From Hexactinellida sp. DTS-2022 (Eukaryota > Porifera > Hexactinellida), in contig JAPNXP010000011.1 in assembly GCA_028753945.1 (NCBI GenBank), positions 1,550,001-1,614,000 of the forward strand: a stretch of 64,000 bases of DNA. The letters are read 5' to 3'. Under the pieces are notes generated by a model. It ran no database searches. It saw nothing but the letters and a program-made list of their open reading frames with translations, and was not told the origin of the DNA. Numbering within the stretch: the stretch's first letter is position 1; each line of letters begins with the position of its first letter. Below are positions 43,261-55,038 of this stretch, one piece after another. A program made the translations under genes and the position numbers.

Positions 43261-43444
43261 CAGGTAAACTTCCGAAATGCGACACTTTGGGAGCAGCGCT
43301 TGTGCAGGATATTCGGAGGTTGTCACATTTCGGAAGTTGCCCCCATATGCATTATTTATATTGGAAAGTCAATCGGGAGAATGGTTTGTGCCGTATCTCG
43401 GAGGTTGTCGTATTTCAGAGGTGCCACTTTTAGAGGTTTACCTG
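43261..43444. mobile_element. pogo-type MITE, 184 bp
   Basis: CAGGTAAACTTCCGAAATGC and the end AGAGGTTTACCTG are inverted, with TA at 43259-43260 and 43445-43446. TCGGAGGTTGTC units repeat inside. Confidence 0.85.
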
Positions 43445-43446
43445 TA

Positions 43447-44337
43447 TTAGCTAGGGGAAATTAGTTTGGCTACTGTTTAAATCGCCGGCAGAAAATTCTG
43501 AAAATCTCAATTTAACTTTGCTGCCACACCAAAGATAGAAAACCGATTGACTTGAAAATTTCAGCAAATACGAATATACCATACTAGGATTAGAAACTTT
43601 AATTGAACTCAACATTTATAACCAGCAGCGGGATTGGAGCACCAGAGAGGAGTTTTAGCCTAATGACTTTATTTTGAAGCAATTTGTTGCATGAAAATCC
43701 AACAAAAGTTGTGCAAAATACAATATTATTATTGAAACTAATGGGCTGAACTCACATAATCAGCAATATTTGAATACATTCCTTGCTAGTAGCATCGCGG
43801 GGAAACTTCAGTAATAAACACCTAGATTTAGTAGAGCTAGGCTCCACTTTTCAATTGGGTAACAAATCTAGATGGTTTATTACATAATTTTAACTCAGAT
43901 GAGTTATGATTTTTGTTATTATAAGAATAAACATCATATAAAATGGCTTGAAATTCTAATACTACAAGGACGGGACGATATATAGTGTAATGTGGATGGC
44001 GTCGCTCCCAGTTAATTACAGGTTCATAGCCACTGGTCAGGTTTTAACCTGACCACTTTTTGGTTGATTAATTTTCTCGAAATGGCACCACTCAGATTAA
44101 CCTGACCACTTAGATTTTGGTGGTTACGGCCCTGTAATACTATTTATTGTCCATACAATAATATGTTTCACCGTTCCCCTTTCGTGTTAGTGTAGCTCAT
44201 CCAAATTATACCAGAGATTAGTATAAATTGAACCATAATTATTTTAGTGATAACATATTTTAGAATTATTTATTATGCTATTTAATGCGCTCCACAGCTA
44301 ATATCTTTCGTATAACTGTATAATTATTTGCAGGAGT
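43447..44337. other. Spacer with a hAT-like MITE (44019-44134)
   Basis: CAGGTTCATAGCCAC (44019) and (complement) CAGGGCCGTAACCAC (ending 44134) are inverted, with GGTCAGGTTAA-type motifs inside, but flanks do not give a convincing 8-bp duplication. No gene. Confidence 0.55.
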
Positions 44338-44803
44338 CATAGAATACTGTAATCAAGGACTGTAGGCTGCCATCTCGGGTCCTGGAACTTGGTACCATTG
44401 TGAGTTACTGATATCTCGTAATTCGATAATACTAGACAAAGGAAATGTATTATTATCATATAGGAAGTCCTTTTGGGAGTCCATTGGTTTGGGAGAGCAT
44501 TATCTCAAATATTTGTGGAATGTGAGTTTTGAGGTTTTCACACCTTACTCATATATGATATTAATCTCAAATTATCGTATTCAGTTAGAGTTAGACATAA
44601 TAAATGTCATATATAAGGGAGATATTGGCATATTGACTATCACAAATTAGTCAATAACTCATAATATCATAGTTTTAGCTACATATACTACAACTGCAGA
44701 TCAGGGTATTATACAGGAGTAGAATTGAACACTCCTAACTGTCCTAAGGTCACTAGAATATGAATTTTGTACGCCTAAAAGGTTAGTTTTGTATTACTCT
44801 ATG
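44338..44803 (+). repeat. Second copy of the CATAG-starting P-like repeat
   Basis: Starts CATAGAATACTGTAATCAAGG and follows 24811-25031 and then 29699-29760 in order, with about 150 bases extra around 44605-44750. A possible far end is GTATTACTCTATG (44791-44803). No target duplication seen. Confidence 0.6.
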
Positions 44804-45029
44804 GGGACTTTCCGCAGTTTTCGCGCTCCTAAACACAAATATATCCCAATTTATACGCCTCTAGGCGTATGGCGCGCTGCTGGATAAACCCCTGCTGCAG
44901 ATATGATCCAATTATTTTTTCCCAGTTTATCGATTTATTCTTACTTTTCATATACTTAGAATGCCCAGTTGTGATCATGATTCTGTTTGTTGTACTCATC
45001 ACATTATCTTCAGAAAAACGATCCTAGTA

Positions 45030-45198
45030 CAGTCGAAACCGGTTTATTCTAACTCGGGGTATTCTAACTTATCGGTTTATTCTAACTATTAGTAATGCAA
45101 TATTTTGTAAGAAATTCCAACTATACTGTATTTTTCATCGGTTTTTTCTTACTATTTTTATCTGAAAAGAAATGGTTTGAAAAAACCGGTTTAAACTG
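45030..45198. mobile_element. pogo/Tigger-type MITE, 169 bp
   Basis: CAGTCGAAACCGGTTTATTC and AAAAACCGGTTTAAACTG with TA on both sides (45028-45029, 45199-45200). GGTTTATTCTAACT repeats within. Confidence 0.9.
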
Positions 45199-45200
45199 TA

Positions 45201-45849
45201 TCTACAAGTTCTTGTGAGAAGACAGGCAGAGGAGCGTAGGGTGGGCGCTTGCCTACTTCTAGATCCGCTACTTAAGAGGATAAATCGAGGGTGTACAAAT
45301 GATAGTAATTTATTTGAGTAAATTTATTCATAGTATAGAATATGATATAAGTAGAGATTAAAAAAGTGCCAGAATGAATATTTCTCTTCGATGTGTAAAT
45401 TTAGGAAATTTGTTACTGGTTATGGATTTTTGACTAATACTCATCTATTGACATTTGTTTGACAACCTTTGATTATTAATAGTTCAGGTCTTTATAATAG
45501 TATTATGTTTGTATTCAACATGCATTCACGCAACTTGAAGTCTCTTAGAGACTGATATCAGGTAACGAAGTATGTCAAAACATGGTGAAGGGTATAATTG
45601 TAAAGGTGAGCAATAGTTTATACTCGGTATTCATACCTTAAAATGAAAGGAATAGGTGGATTGAGGCAAGGCCAAATAATCTAGGATGTCTCAAAGATCG
45701 AAGAGAAAGCTTCGTGTGTGAAACACTTTATGAATGTGTTTGGGCGACTCTGTACATGGTGGAAAGTGGCCAGTTGGATTTCCTACCGATTTAAACCTAA
45801 AATTGATTAGAAAGCGTAAAAAGGCCTAAATAATCAAATTTAACAATGT
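45201..45849. other. No clear feature
   Basis: AT-rich spacer; no gene or repeat end recognised. Confidence 0.45.
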
Positions 45850-46160
45850 GAAATTTGAGTGATTACGTCATCATGCGACAATGAGTAAGTATATTGGTTA
45901 TCTGGTGCGACCAACGTGTCCGCAACATTAATGTCCATGTTCTATTAAAATTTAAGATTTTTATCTCTTAGAGGGCGCGAATTATGTGTGATTAAGTGAA
46001 TTATTAGGGTTCTCGAAATGTGACAATGACGTCATAACTTGTTGGCGGGTGCCAAAAATTAGCAAAAATCACATTTGCAAACCGTCCAGTTCCTTCAATC
46101 AACTCGGAACATACAAACAAATATATACACACACCCAGCCTTGTTTTAGTATAGATTAAT
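45850..46160 (+). repeat. Interspersed repeat with TGACAATGACGTCATAA motif
   Basis: Shares GATTTTTATCTCTTAGAG..GCG, GTGACAATGACGTCATAA and TTCAATCAACTCGGAACATA in order with 31740-31950. The tail (ACAAACAAATATATACACACAC..TTTTAGTATAGAT) matches the family tail at 41360. It is likely SINE- or LINE-derived. Confidence 0.5.
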
Positions 46161-47050
46161 TATGTCAGTATATTAATGGTATATGAGTATTCTTGCAGAA
46201 GGAAATATATTCACATAATCTGTCGTTATTACGGTATGTAAATCTTTGTTTTCAATTTGAAAATAGAACACACAAGCAAAATTAATATAATTATCACAAG
46301 TTGAAACAATAGAGTAAGATTTAACAAGTCTAGTCACTATAATTATTACAAGTTGAAACAATGGAAATTGATTTAACAGTTTTACTTAATCTGAAGTGCG
46401 AAGAAATAGAGGAGATTGGCACCCTAATTATGGGACAAACATATGCCAAATTGAACATTTGTGATTTGCCAATAGGTGTAGAATTTAATTCTCTATCCAA
46501 ATATGTGAAGTTTATCAAGTTCACGATTAATTAATTCATGTTATGAGCCATAACCAGCATAAATGGGTGTTAAAATTATTTGATCAAAAATCGTAGCCCC
46601 AGATGCAAATTATACGGTCACTCCGAACATACAAGCCAATTTTTAGCTCTTTATTTATAAATTTGTGGGCAGGGCACAGTCTACGGAGGAAAGAAAATCC
46701 AAAATTGTACCTGTGCCGTAGCACTATATTTTGGTGGTGGTTTATTGATAGTGCCTCCAAAAGAACATGCTGTCGGTACAGCTGCAATTTTTGATTTTTT
46801 CGCCATGTCATGAACGCCTCATGGTGTTTAGACTCATTTAACTAGTTGTAACGGGACAAAGGAACGATTGTTGAATTTGTAGTTTATTTCTATCTTGAAC
46901 CATCTTGAGTATAATGCCATTCATTCATTATGTATTGATAATAAATTATATTATTAGTTATTTATTTTAGCAATTTTATCCACGGTGAGTGAGTTAAATC
47001 AACAAATTCCTTATATTATATTATTTTATTTAATCCATTGTATAGTAATA
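46161..47050. other. AT-rich spacer with a short repeat
   Basis: 46280-46380 holds two direct copies of ATTATTACAAGTTGAAACAATG-like sequence, related in reverse to 1885-1985. No gene with support. Confidence 0.4.
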
Positions 47051-47053
47051 CAG

Positions 47054-47159
47054 TCGGGATTATCTGAAGATAAGAAACATGGTAATTGGTACCTGACATC
47101 ATACGGTATAGTCCAAAATGGTGCTCTAAAGGATCTGTCTGCAAGAAAGACGTTAAAAG
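47054..47159 (+). CDS. Possible orphan exon
   Basis: About 35 codons bounded by an acceptor-like AATACAG and a donor-like AG|GTAAGA: LSEDKKHGNWYLTSYGIVQN then GALKDLSARKTLKG. No family recognised. Confidence 0.25.
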
Positions 47160-47548
47160 GTAAGAATAGCCACAGTTGCCTGTTAGATGATTAGTTATTT
47201 GGGTAGCCCAAGACAGGCATGTCTAAAGCTGGTGAAATTTTGTTTACTTAACTTCCCATCTTTCTCAGGTAGCGATTGCCAAGCTTCTAACCAAAAGATT
47301 ATCTTAGTCAATAACGAAAATCGCTCGTCATTGAAAGAAAATGGTCGAGATAGTGGGTCATTTAAACGAACATGTTTAAAAGGGACATTTATATTTAAAA
47401 AATTCCATAATGAGAGTAGAATTTCAACGAATTCTGAAGTGTTATTTCTATATGGCGCACAACGTTGCTCGTTTTGAATAGTTAACGCAGCAATGGTAGA
47501 TTCATGAATACCCTTTAAAACAACTTCACATTCTGACGTTCCAAACTA

Positions 47549-47723
47549 CAGTAGAAGCTCGCAAACCGGGTACCTTGGCGTTTCTGAGATATGCCCCACT
47601 TTGGGAGTGCCCGGTTTGCGAGCTTATCTACAAAGCTAAATATACAAATATGAAAACAAAGTAACAAATCAATGAAAAAGAGTGCCCCGGTTTGCGAGTG
47701 CCCCGATTTGCGAGCTTCTACTG
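47549..47723. mobile_element. pogo-type MITE inside the third P-like copy
   Basis: CAGTAGAAGCTCGCAAACCG and GATTTGCGAGCTTCTACTG are inverted ends with TA at 47547-47548 and 47724-47725. CCCGGTTTGCGAG units repeat inside. Confidence 0.92.
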
Positions 47724-49207
47724 TAGAAAGAAAACATGATTTCAATGTCAAGCGTGGAGTAGTTTGGCCAAGCTTTCCTTCTCAGAATTAAAGAGAGTAC
47801 GGATATCTTGAAAAGAAGCTGAACACAATCTTAGAGGGAAAGAACAAAAAAAAGAATCAGATCGAATATTTTCGAAATTAGGAAAGATGAAACTTTTAGC
47901 GACAGATTTTAGGTTCAACCAATTGTTATGAATAGATCTTAAAGCGAAATCAAATGTAAGAAAAAGGACTCTACTATTATCACAAGGATGGGGTACCTTA
48001 ATTTCCAGATTACCAACAGGAGAGAACAACTTAAAGAGTTACACGTTAAGTGGGTAGTTGTCACAAGCCTCAACAACTCGAATACAAGATTTGACAATGG
48101 TAAATATCTTCTCTGCAGATAAAGATGCACATGGCAATAGACGAACAATGCCTAGCCCATTTTCTCTGAAGACATGTGACAATGATAGCGAATACAGTTT
48201 TCGTAGGATCATCAGGACATATATTGGGACCAATAATTTTGCCTCCCTTGTATGATTTATCGGATTTACGTGAATTTCATCCATTTGGAGAATAACATGC
48301 TTTTGTTCAATAGAAAAAGAATGCGTTGCTTGCTTAAGGAATGGAAAGAATTCGTTTTCGAGCCAAAAGGAAGAATGCAGTTTTTCCAAAGTATTGAAGT
48401 AAGGAAGGGGATAGACAAGACATATGCTGGAGATACTTATAACAAGCAGGAGATATAAGATGAGTTTTGAGAGAGAGAGAATTTGAGTGAGTATGTTGTA
48501 TCTACGTAGATTTTTGGGAACAAGACTATTTTCTAGCTGGCATTGAATGAATTGAAGTCGATTAAGTTCTGGAGACTCGGATGTTTATAAATCCGAAGTG
48601 GTATGCATAATATCGATGGCTTGTTGGATGTGAGCTTTCGCTGAAGATACATGGGACGCAGTAGTTGAGTCAGATTTCTTAGATGATTGACAGTGATGAG
48701 GCGAAGACAGTTCATTCAGAACAAACTCAAGATGTCGAATATCACTGAGGCAACTTAACGAAAGTGGAAATGTCTCATTTTCACAAAATGCCTTTATGGA
48801 AAGATCGAATTTTACTAACAAATATACATCAACGAGGATACGAGAATTCTCCAAATTAGGACGCATTAAAATTAAGCTATGTTCATCTGAGTACCATAAT
48901 GACCAAGTTTAGGTATAGAAATAAATGATAACTTATCTTGGAGATCCTGAAAACTTGTAATCTTGAACTTCTCATTCTCTTCTGTATCAGTTTTCAAGCT
49001 AAGTGTCAAAGCTTAATTGAGTAATTCATCTTCTTTAGAGTCGAGAGACAGGCGACTCCGCTTTGTTGCAGATTGAGAATAGTAAGAGGGACATCCTGGT
49101 AGAAAACTGGTACAGCACCATCTTTCAGCTTTGGGTTAACTCTTGGAATTTCCTTAAAGGTACCGTCTCCATTGGGAACCCTGTGTGTGTACTCGATATC
49201 TTCATCC

Positions 49208-49791
49208 CAGGGAATGAAAGGTTCACGAACGAACTTATTGAACTTGAACTGAACGAACTGAACGCAGGGCTTTTAAGGAATTCATGGTGAACGAACTGAA
49301 CGAACGCCAACTGTTTCCGAACGGCAATTGAACGAACTGAACGAACTGAATTGAACGAATTGAACGGATTGAACGAACTGAACGAACCTAAACTGAATAA
49401 AGATAAATTATCAATATTGATCCATTAAATATAATAGGTGACTGCAAAAGTGGTAATCCCGGACATCCCTAGTGGATTCATGTCTCTTAGCTTAGATTCT
49501 AGCTTCTTAACCTGATCTTCAATAACAGTTTGGAGGATCGAACGGTCTATCATAAACGGAATAGTTCGACCCACTCACTATACACTGAACGAATTGAACC
49601 AAATGAACAACTGAACGAACTGAACGAACTTAATTGAAAGGAATGAACGGATTGAAAGAGCCCGTGAACGAACTGAACGAACGCTGGTGGTGCTGAAGTT
49701 AGGAGGTGAACTTGAACGAACTGAACGTGCGTCAATTTAAGATGAACTGAATTGCGTCAATTCTGTCCGTTCGTGAACATTTCATTCCCTG
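49208..49791. mobile_element. hAT-type MITE made of GAACGAACT repeats, in the third P-like copy
   Basis: 584 bp; ends CAGGGAATGAAAGGTTCACG and complement of CGTGAACATTTCATTCCCTG; exact target duplication CTTCATCC (49200-49207, 49792-49799). Shoulders (49215-49400, 49585-49740) are arrays of (G)AACGAACTG around a unique middle. Confidence 0.95.
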
Positions 49792-49973
49792 CTTCATCCC
49801 TAAATGCTTCACGCAAACGTATACAGGCTTTAGTAGATCTATAACATTTCTGCGGAGTGCCCGAGCCCAAGCGTGTCTGATTGGTCTGGTTTCTGGGGCA
49901 TCTTGAAAAGAGTAATCCTTTCTTCAGATTTATAGTTGCTTTTGCAAACAGGTGCCGAACAACTAGTTGTCAT

Positions 49974-50341
49974 CTGCTGGAGTTTAATAATCAAATAGTA
50001 TCTGGTATAAATCGGGAAAAATAACGACTGGGGCAAAAAAGATAGATATAATATATGAATATTAATTAAAAATAAAATTTGATTTTATTACAGGATATAA
50101 TGTTATATATTATAGGTGAATAAAAATATCAAAAATTAAAAATATTGTTCCGGTCATGAACTAGTTTGTAAAAAATATTACCAATTTGTAAAAAAAGCTT
50201 GTTGTTTTCAACTACCAGGTCAACAAATTTATTTCAAAATTTTGGTATTCCGGCTTCGACCGTATCCCTGGCCCAAAATCGCCATTCTATTGTGAGGCCT
50301 GATTTGAGTAGGCAATGATTGATCCCTATGTGTAATTGTTG
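49974..50341. other. AT-rich spacer
   Basis: No gene; flank upstream of the third P-like copy. Its 5' terminus was not found here. Confidence 0.4.
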
Positions 50342-50965
50342 CAGTTTATGGAAAGTCTTGGTGTGCACGCGTGCACACTTGTGTATCCGCGTGCACACCA
50401 GAAGAAAGTCATGGTGTGTACGGGGATACACCAGGCAAGTCGATAAACTGTAACATTATCTGTATACGTATGCATGGTAAACGAGTACAAATTAGTAAGG
50501 TACCACGTATATCAGTATATGCTACAGTTAACAAGCACATTTATGAATGGTACACCCTTGCTTGTTCAAAGATATTTACCCAGGGGGCCCACAGCTAATT
50601 GAAAAGGGACTGCAGATCGCTGCAAAGGTTGGTATAACTGGTTTTAAAGGAAGTAATGGTTGGTTAGAGAAATTGAAAAAATAAGTATAATGTCAAGCAA
50701 CTGAAGGTGATTGGAGAGTCTGGAGATGTGGTTGGCGAGACAATTGATTCTTGTAAAGAGAGGTTGCCAGAAATAGTTCATGCCTATAATAAAGAAAAAT
50801 GCATAAAAGTGATCTACCAGTTAAGTACTTCGATCTGAAAAACGCTTGGATGACTAGAGAGAGATACTATCAACTGTTCTCATGGAAATGAATCAACAGT
50901 TGTTTGCCTGTAATCGATCAGTCCTATTAATAATGGATAATGCTGGGTGTCATCAAAAAAATAGG
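50342..50965 (+). pseudogene. pogo/Tigger (CENP-B-like) transposase remnant
   Basis: Starts near an imperfect inverted repeat (CAGTTTATGGAAAGTC..TGGTGT and ACACCAGGCAAGTC..ATAAACTG, 50342-50449). The coding part 50520-50770 matches the Tc5/CENP-B type DNA-binding domain: YEWYTLACSKIF-like, GLQIAAKVGITGFKGSNGWL, VIGESGDVVGETIDS. At about 50905-50960 LFACNRSVLLIMDNAGCH holds the second catalytic Asp of a DDE pogo transposase. Stops and deletions remove the rest. Confidence 0.7.
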
Positions 50966-51239
50966 TGTTAGAAAAATCGTTTTCGTCAGTACATAGCTTA
51001 AATATCAATTGAAACTTTATTCAGAAGATTTTGTTCCAAAATTTACAACATTAATTTCTAGATATACGTATATCCATAGCATTCTATACTCTATGGCAAT
51101 GCCGCGGTTAAATGCACTTGGATCATGGATGAACTAGTATAGTTATCGATTTTATTTAAATAATTACACTACATGTAACTATGCTAGTAATTTAGGGTAA
51201 CTATGAGTTTTATCAATCCACCACCATTTATAAAACTAT

Positions 51240-51560
51240 AGAATCACTTAAGACGAATATATTTACTGTGCCGACTATACTATAGTATAGTGGCCCAGTT
51301 CTAATCTTACTGCCTTTATTTTTATTTTTATTTTTATTACTGTTCCGACTATACTTTAGTATAGTGGCCCTGTATTGAAATGACTTTTTTTATTTTTTTT
51401 ATCCGTATACGGTGCCCTGGCCAGAGCTCTATAGTTGATGGGCTGAAACTTAGAATGTAGGTGCGATGGGACCGTCTAATTTACACCTGGGGTTACGATT
51501 TTTGATTAAGAAATCTGTGACACGTCTTTAACACCTTTCAAATTGCAATTTGGGATTTCT
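51240..51560. repeat. Repeats in the 3' part of the fourth P-like copy
   Basis: CCGACTATACTATAGTATAGTGGCCC occurs twice (51272 and 51347), separated by TTTTTA runs. 51408-51542 is the repeat shared with 1555-1700. Confidence 0.6.
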
Positions 51561-51746
51561 TTATTCATATTCTCAAAACTAACATAGGTACGTTTCAGAA
51601 TATTAAATAGTATAGTAAAATAACAAGAACGGAGTATTTAAGAGTAGAGTAATTGCTGAGCTAAGTGTCATCATAACAAGTCCATCTCTATGTGTTGGTA
51701 GTTAAGTGAAAGAGTAGTGCATCAGGATGTTACTTGAACTGGATAC

Positions 51747-54647
51747 CTAAAAGTTAAAGATAAAGAGAAACTTAGAAACGAATTTCTTGAGCTTGGCATT
51801 ATTGCGGCCAACAACCATATCATTAAAATTTCTCACTTTCGTTGATAGAATACAATTCGCCACAGTTGTAAAGATCTTTTTTAGAATTTCCCATTTTGAA
51901 TTCATACAAACACACCACCCCCTCCAAATTTCACTCTGATTCATTTCGACATCGAGTATGGATAACTGAACTAAATTTCGGCGAAAGGAACCCACATAAA
52001 ATAATCTACTTAAACGTGAACTATTATCAATCTTAAGAAATATTTCATAAATAATTAAAACAGATTCAAAAACACTCTCTGATGGATATTTAAGGGAACT
52101 TCTGTCAAGCAAATCGATCAATGAAAATCTAGTGTCGTTGTCAACTTCAATATGTTTGGGTGAAGTAAAAAGTTATGACATTCTCTGCAATGTGCAGATA
52201 GTTTCAAATAAGAAAATAGTGCATATCCAGCAACATAATTTAAGCAGTCAATTTGTGAATTATCAAATATGGGGCTATCAATATTGGATAATTAATTAGT
52301 AAAATATTCAAAATTAATTTCTAAATGCATTATATCGACATTATCATCCTCTGTGAAAGTTTGTAAATATTCCTTAAGAGAAATGGTATCACTTTGTTGT
52401 TTAATATAAAAGAACTTAAGAATATTTGATAACTGAAGGCGACGTTCACTCTCTAAAATTTGAGAGTAAGATATATTATAGTTGGAGCCAGACATTTGAA
52501 GATATAGTCCAAAGTGGTGGCTAATGGATCTTTTTGTACCCGAGATGTCAACAAATATTCAAAACCACATTCTACGGTCAATCTACGAACTAAGAGTAGG
52601 AGAGCAATACAGGTGTGTCTAAAACTTGTAAATGTTTGCGGTGTAAGCTTCCCACTGGATGTAGGCATAGTCCTCCAAAAATCTCGCCACTGTACAACAT
52701 TATCCAAGAAAGACAATCTCTGGTCGTTAAAATGGAGCGGAGCTAGTAATGGGTTATTGAGACGAATATCTTTTCCGACCCAGTTGACATTGAAAATGTT
52801 CCAAATTCGATTTATCAGGTTTATGAATTCGACAGTGTGACAGTTTTCAACTGTTGTATCTCATGATTGAAACTTGAGAGCCCCGCAGCTGTAGATTCAT
52901 GAAAAACTGATTGCAAGGTAGATTGACTGGATGAGACTGTTTAAAAGTGTAGTCCTCAAATTTGGATACATAAAGGTTTTCTCAAAATCTTTCAAATTTA
53001 ACCAATTATCACGGATTGACTTAATGATAAGGACAATGTCAAAAAATAATATAAGATCTCGAGCTGGATTACATGGATGTACAACCTTAGGATCAGACAT
53101 GGGGTCAAGCCCTTTCAAAAGGGCTTAAATTAATGCTTAAGCCCTTAATAAAGGGCTTAAGTCCGGTATTAAGCCCTTTATTAAGAGCTTGAGCTTGGAC
53201 TTAAGCCCTTTTGAAAAGGCTTGACCCCATGTCTGCTTAGGATGCAATACTTTTCCATCATCTGACAATAATTTATACAAGCTAACGTTCAAAGGATAAT
53301 TATCGGTATATAGTGCTTCTACAAATAAACCACATCTCTCGATATCAAATATAGTTTGTCTAACTATTGGGTGTAGGTAAGCAGCAGAAGAAGACCCCAG
53401 TGGTATTAAAAGTACAATGGTGGAAAAATATTTTCATTAAACTCGAAACCATCATTGAAAATACAGTTGTAGGGTGGTCATTTGGATTGTCAATTGAGTC
53501 CAGAATCTTACCTCCCTTATAGGATGCATCACTGCGGATATGGACTTCGTCCATTTGAAGGATTACATGACGTTGTCGGGGATTGAACTTAGATGTTATT
53601 TCCTTAAGTATTTGGAAATACTCGCCACCTATACCCAACGTGTTCTTTATAGCAAGTAATTTTCGCTCGTTTGGTAAAATTAAGCAATTAGATGAATGAA
53701 TAAATCGGTAACAAGCCGGTGATACGTATCCCATAAATTTTAAGTGAGAAAACCAGCGTAAAAATGTTATAACGTCGATAATTTTTCGAATTTGTCAAAT
53801 TAGTAAGTTGTCCTTAAAAAATTAAAGTGATATTTTTAAAGATTCACTATTGGAATTTGAACTGTCATCATTGTCTAAATCTAACGAACACCTTCAATAA
53901 GTCCAATTGCGTTTTCTAGCTGACGGATGGCAATGTTGACAAAATTGTTAATTGAAAGTTCAAAAGAAGAGGAAACAGTTTCTAATATCGGCGAAAACAT
54001 GTCAACTTCATAGAGTAGACTCTCAATTTGGCGAGTATCATTAATTGATATTCTGTAAGTGAAATTTAAAGGTTTTTATTATCGAATGCTTAATAAATAA
54101 ATCATTGTCAACTGATACTGATCGTTCAATGATTGGCCCGGAATCCGAAATCACAATTTTCAGAAAAAAAGGGCTATTTTAAGAATTGTGTAATATCCAG
54201 CCGTTCGGAAGGTCAATTATATTTACTTTGAAATAATGTCAAAACAAGAAATAACTAGGAACTTATCAACACAATCTTCATTGTCAGTCAAACTCTGTGA
54301 GTAGGCAGCTTGAATCATCAATTTGTTCTTAGTCGTCTTTGGAGAGTCCCTTTGGTCTAGAGTTCCAATCAGACAGGTAGGAAGGACATTTGGGAAAATT
54401 GTTGGTACTGCATCTTTCTTCAGGGAAACTCTTTTTCAATATCCACATAATATTCCGGTACAATACTATATTTGCAACAAAATGAGTATTACCTTCATTT
54501 GTTTGTTGTTTTCATAATCTTTCCTTGGGCTTGGAATTGATTTGAACCATTGTTCACGTAAATTCAAATCCTTGGGGAAGTTGAAAGCGGTTTTGAATTC
54601 TCCCTGGAGTTTATAATTTGATTACAAGCTGCAACAAGACAACTCAT
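51747..54647 (-). pseudogene. P-element-type transposase, fourth copy, degenerate
   Basis: Minus strand; THAP start MSCLVAACNQ at 54647 with a frameshift, then an intron-like gap. 53734-53360 carries VILQMDEVHIRSDASYKGG (first Asp) and TTVFSMMVSS in one frame, unlike copies A/B, which have a shift there. 53118-52897 has VVHPCNPARDLILFFD; 52716-52453 GKLTPQTFTSFRHTC; 52495-52292 MSGSNYNISYSQILESERRL; 52121-51747 the C-terminus. The Glu block (DPLATTLDYIF) is mutated. It is broken by shifts, stops and the MITE at 53094-53235. Confidence 0.82.
53094..53235. mobile_element. hAT-type MITE of AAGCCCTT repeats in the fourth P-like copy
   Basis: 142 bp; perfect ends CAGACATGGGGTCAAGCC and complement; exact target duplication CTTAGGAT (53086-53093, 53236-53243). 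The interior consists almost wholly of inverted TTAAGCCCTTTA/TAAAGGGCTTAA units. Confidence 0.95.
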
Positions 54648-55038
54648 AGAGATATTATGATTTTCTATGCTTTAAAATATCTTCATTGTGGGTAATATAG
54701 AATGAAACAATGATTTAAAATATCTTCTATGTGAATTGGGTAGTAAGGAATGAAACAATGATCTCACTGTGTCAAAGACTATATAATCGATGTAAATAAT
54801 ATGTTTATTGGTGGTTTTAAAAATTGTATACTCACACAGCCCAAGTTCAGTACAAGAATTCCCTAAGACTACCTATTATAGACTTCAGTTTATAGTACTT
54901 AATTAATTCTGGCGACAAAATTCAAATTTGAAACAATGTTTGGCAAGAATGTATAACTATACTAGTTCGTCAATGGTTCAAGTCCATTCAACCGCGGCAT
55001 TGCCTTAGAGCAGTGGTACTCAAACTGTGGTCCGCGAT

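Larger units (their letters stand above)
47187..49973 (-). pseudogene. P-element-type transposase, third copy (diverged), truncated
   Basis: Minus strand. THAP start MTTSCSAPVCKSNYK at 49973; then 48866-48585 (helical region), 48389-48039 with VILQMDEIHV (first Asp) and EACDNYPLNV (second Asp region), 48029-47748 with NNWLNLKSVAKSFIFPNF, and after the MITE, VEILLSLWNFLNINVPF and LSKQNFTSFRHACLGLPK. It ends before the catalytic Glu block. It is clearly diverged from copies A and B. A pogo MITE (47549-47723) and a hAT MITE (49208-49791) interrupt it. No termini were found. Confidence 0.8.
51075..55010 (-). mobile_element. P-like (THAP) transposon, fourth copy
   Basis: Left (3') terminus CATAGCATTCTATACTCTAT at 51075 followed by GGCAATGCCGCGGTT. 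The right side carries the inverted match AACCGCGGCATTGCCTTAGAG ending at 55010, where a hAT terminus (CAGTGGTACTCAAACTG) cuts it, so the last ~14 bases are missing. It encloses a degenerate transposase and a hAT MITE. Its terminus parallels that of copies A/B (CATAGCAATCTAT..CTAAGGCAATGGC). Confidence 0.82.

Noticed and set aside
44330-44720. GCAGGAGT/ACAGGAGT as target duplication of the repeat at 44338
   Set aside because: The related copy split by the gypsy element extends beyond 44712, so the match is probably chance.
46584-46811. Overlapping short frames on both strands near 46600-46811
   Set aside because: No family similarity, no splice context and stops on all sides.
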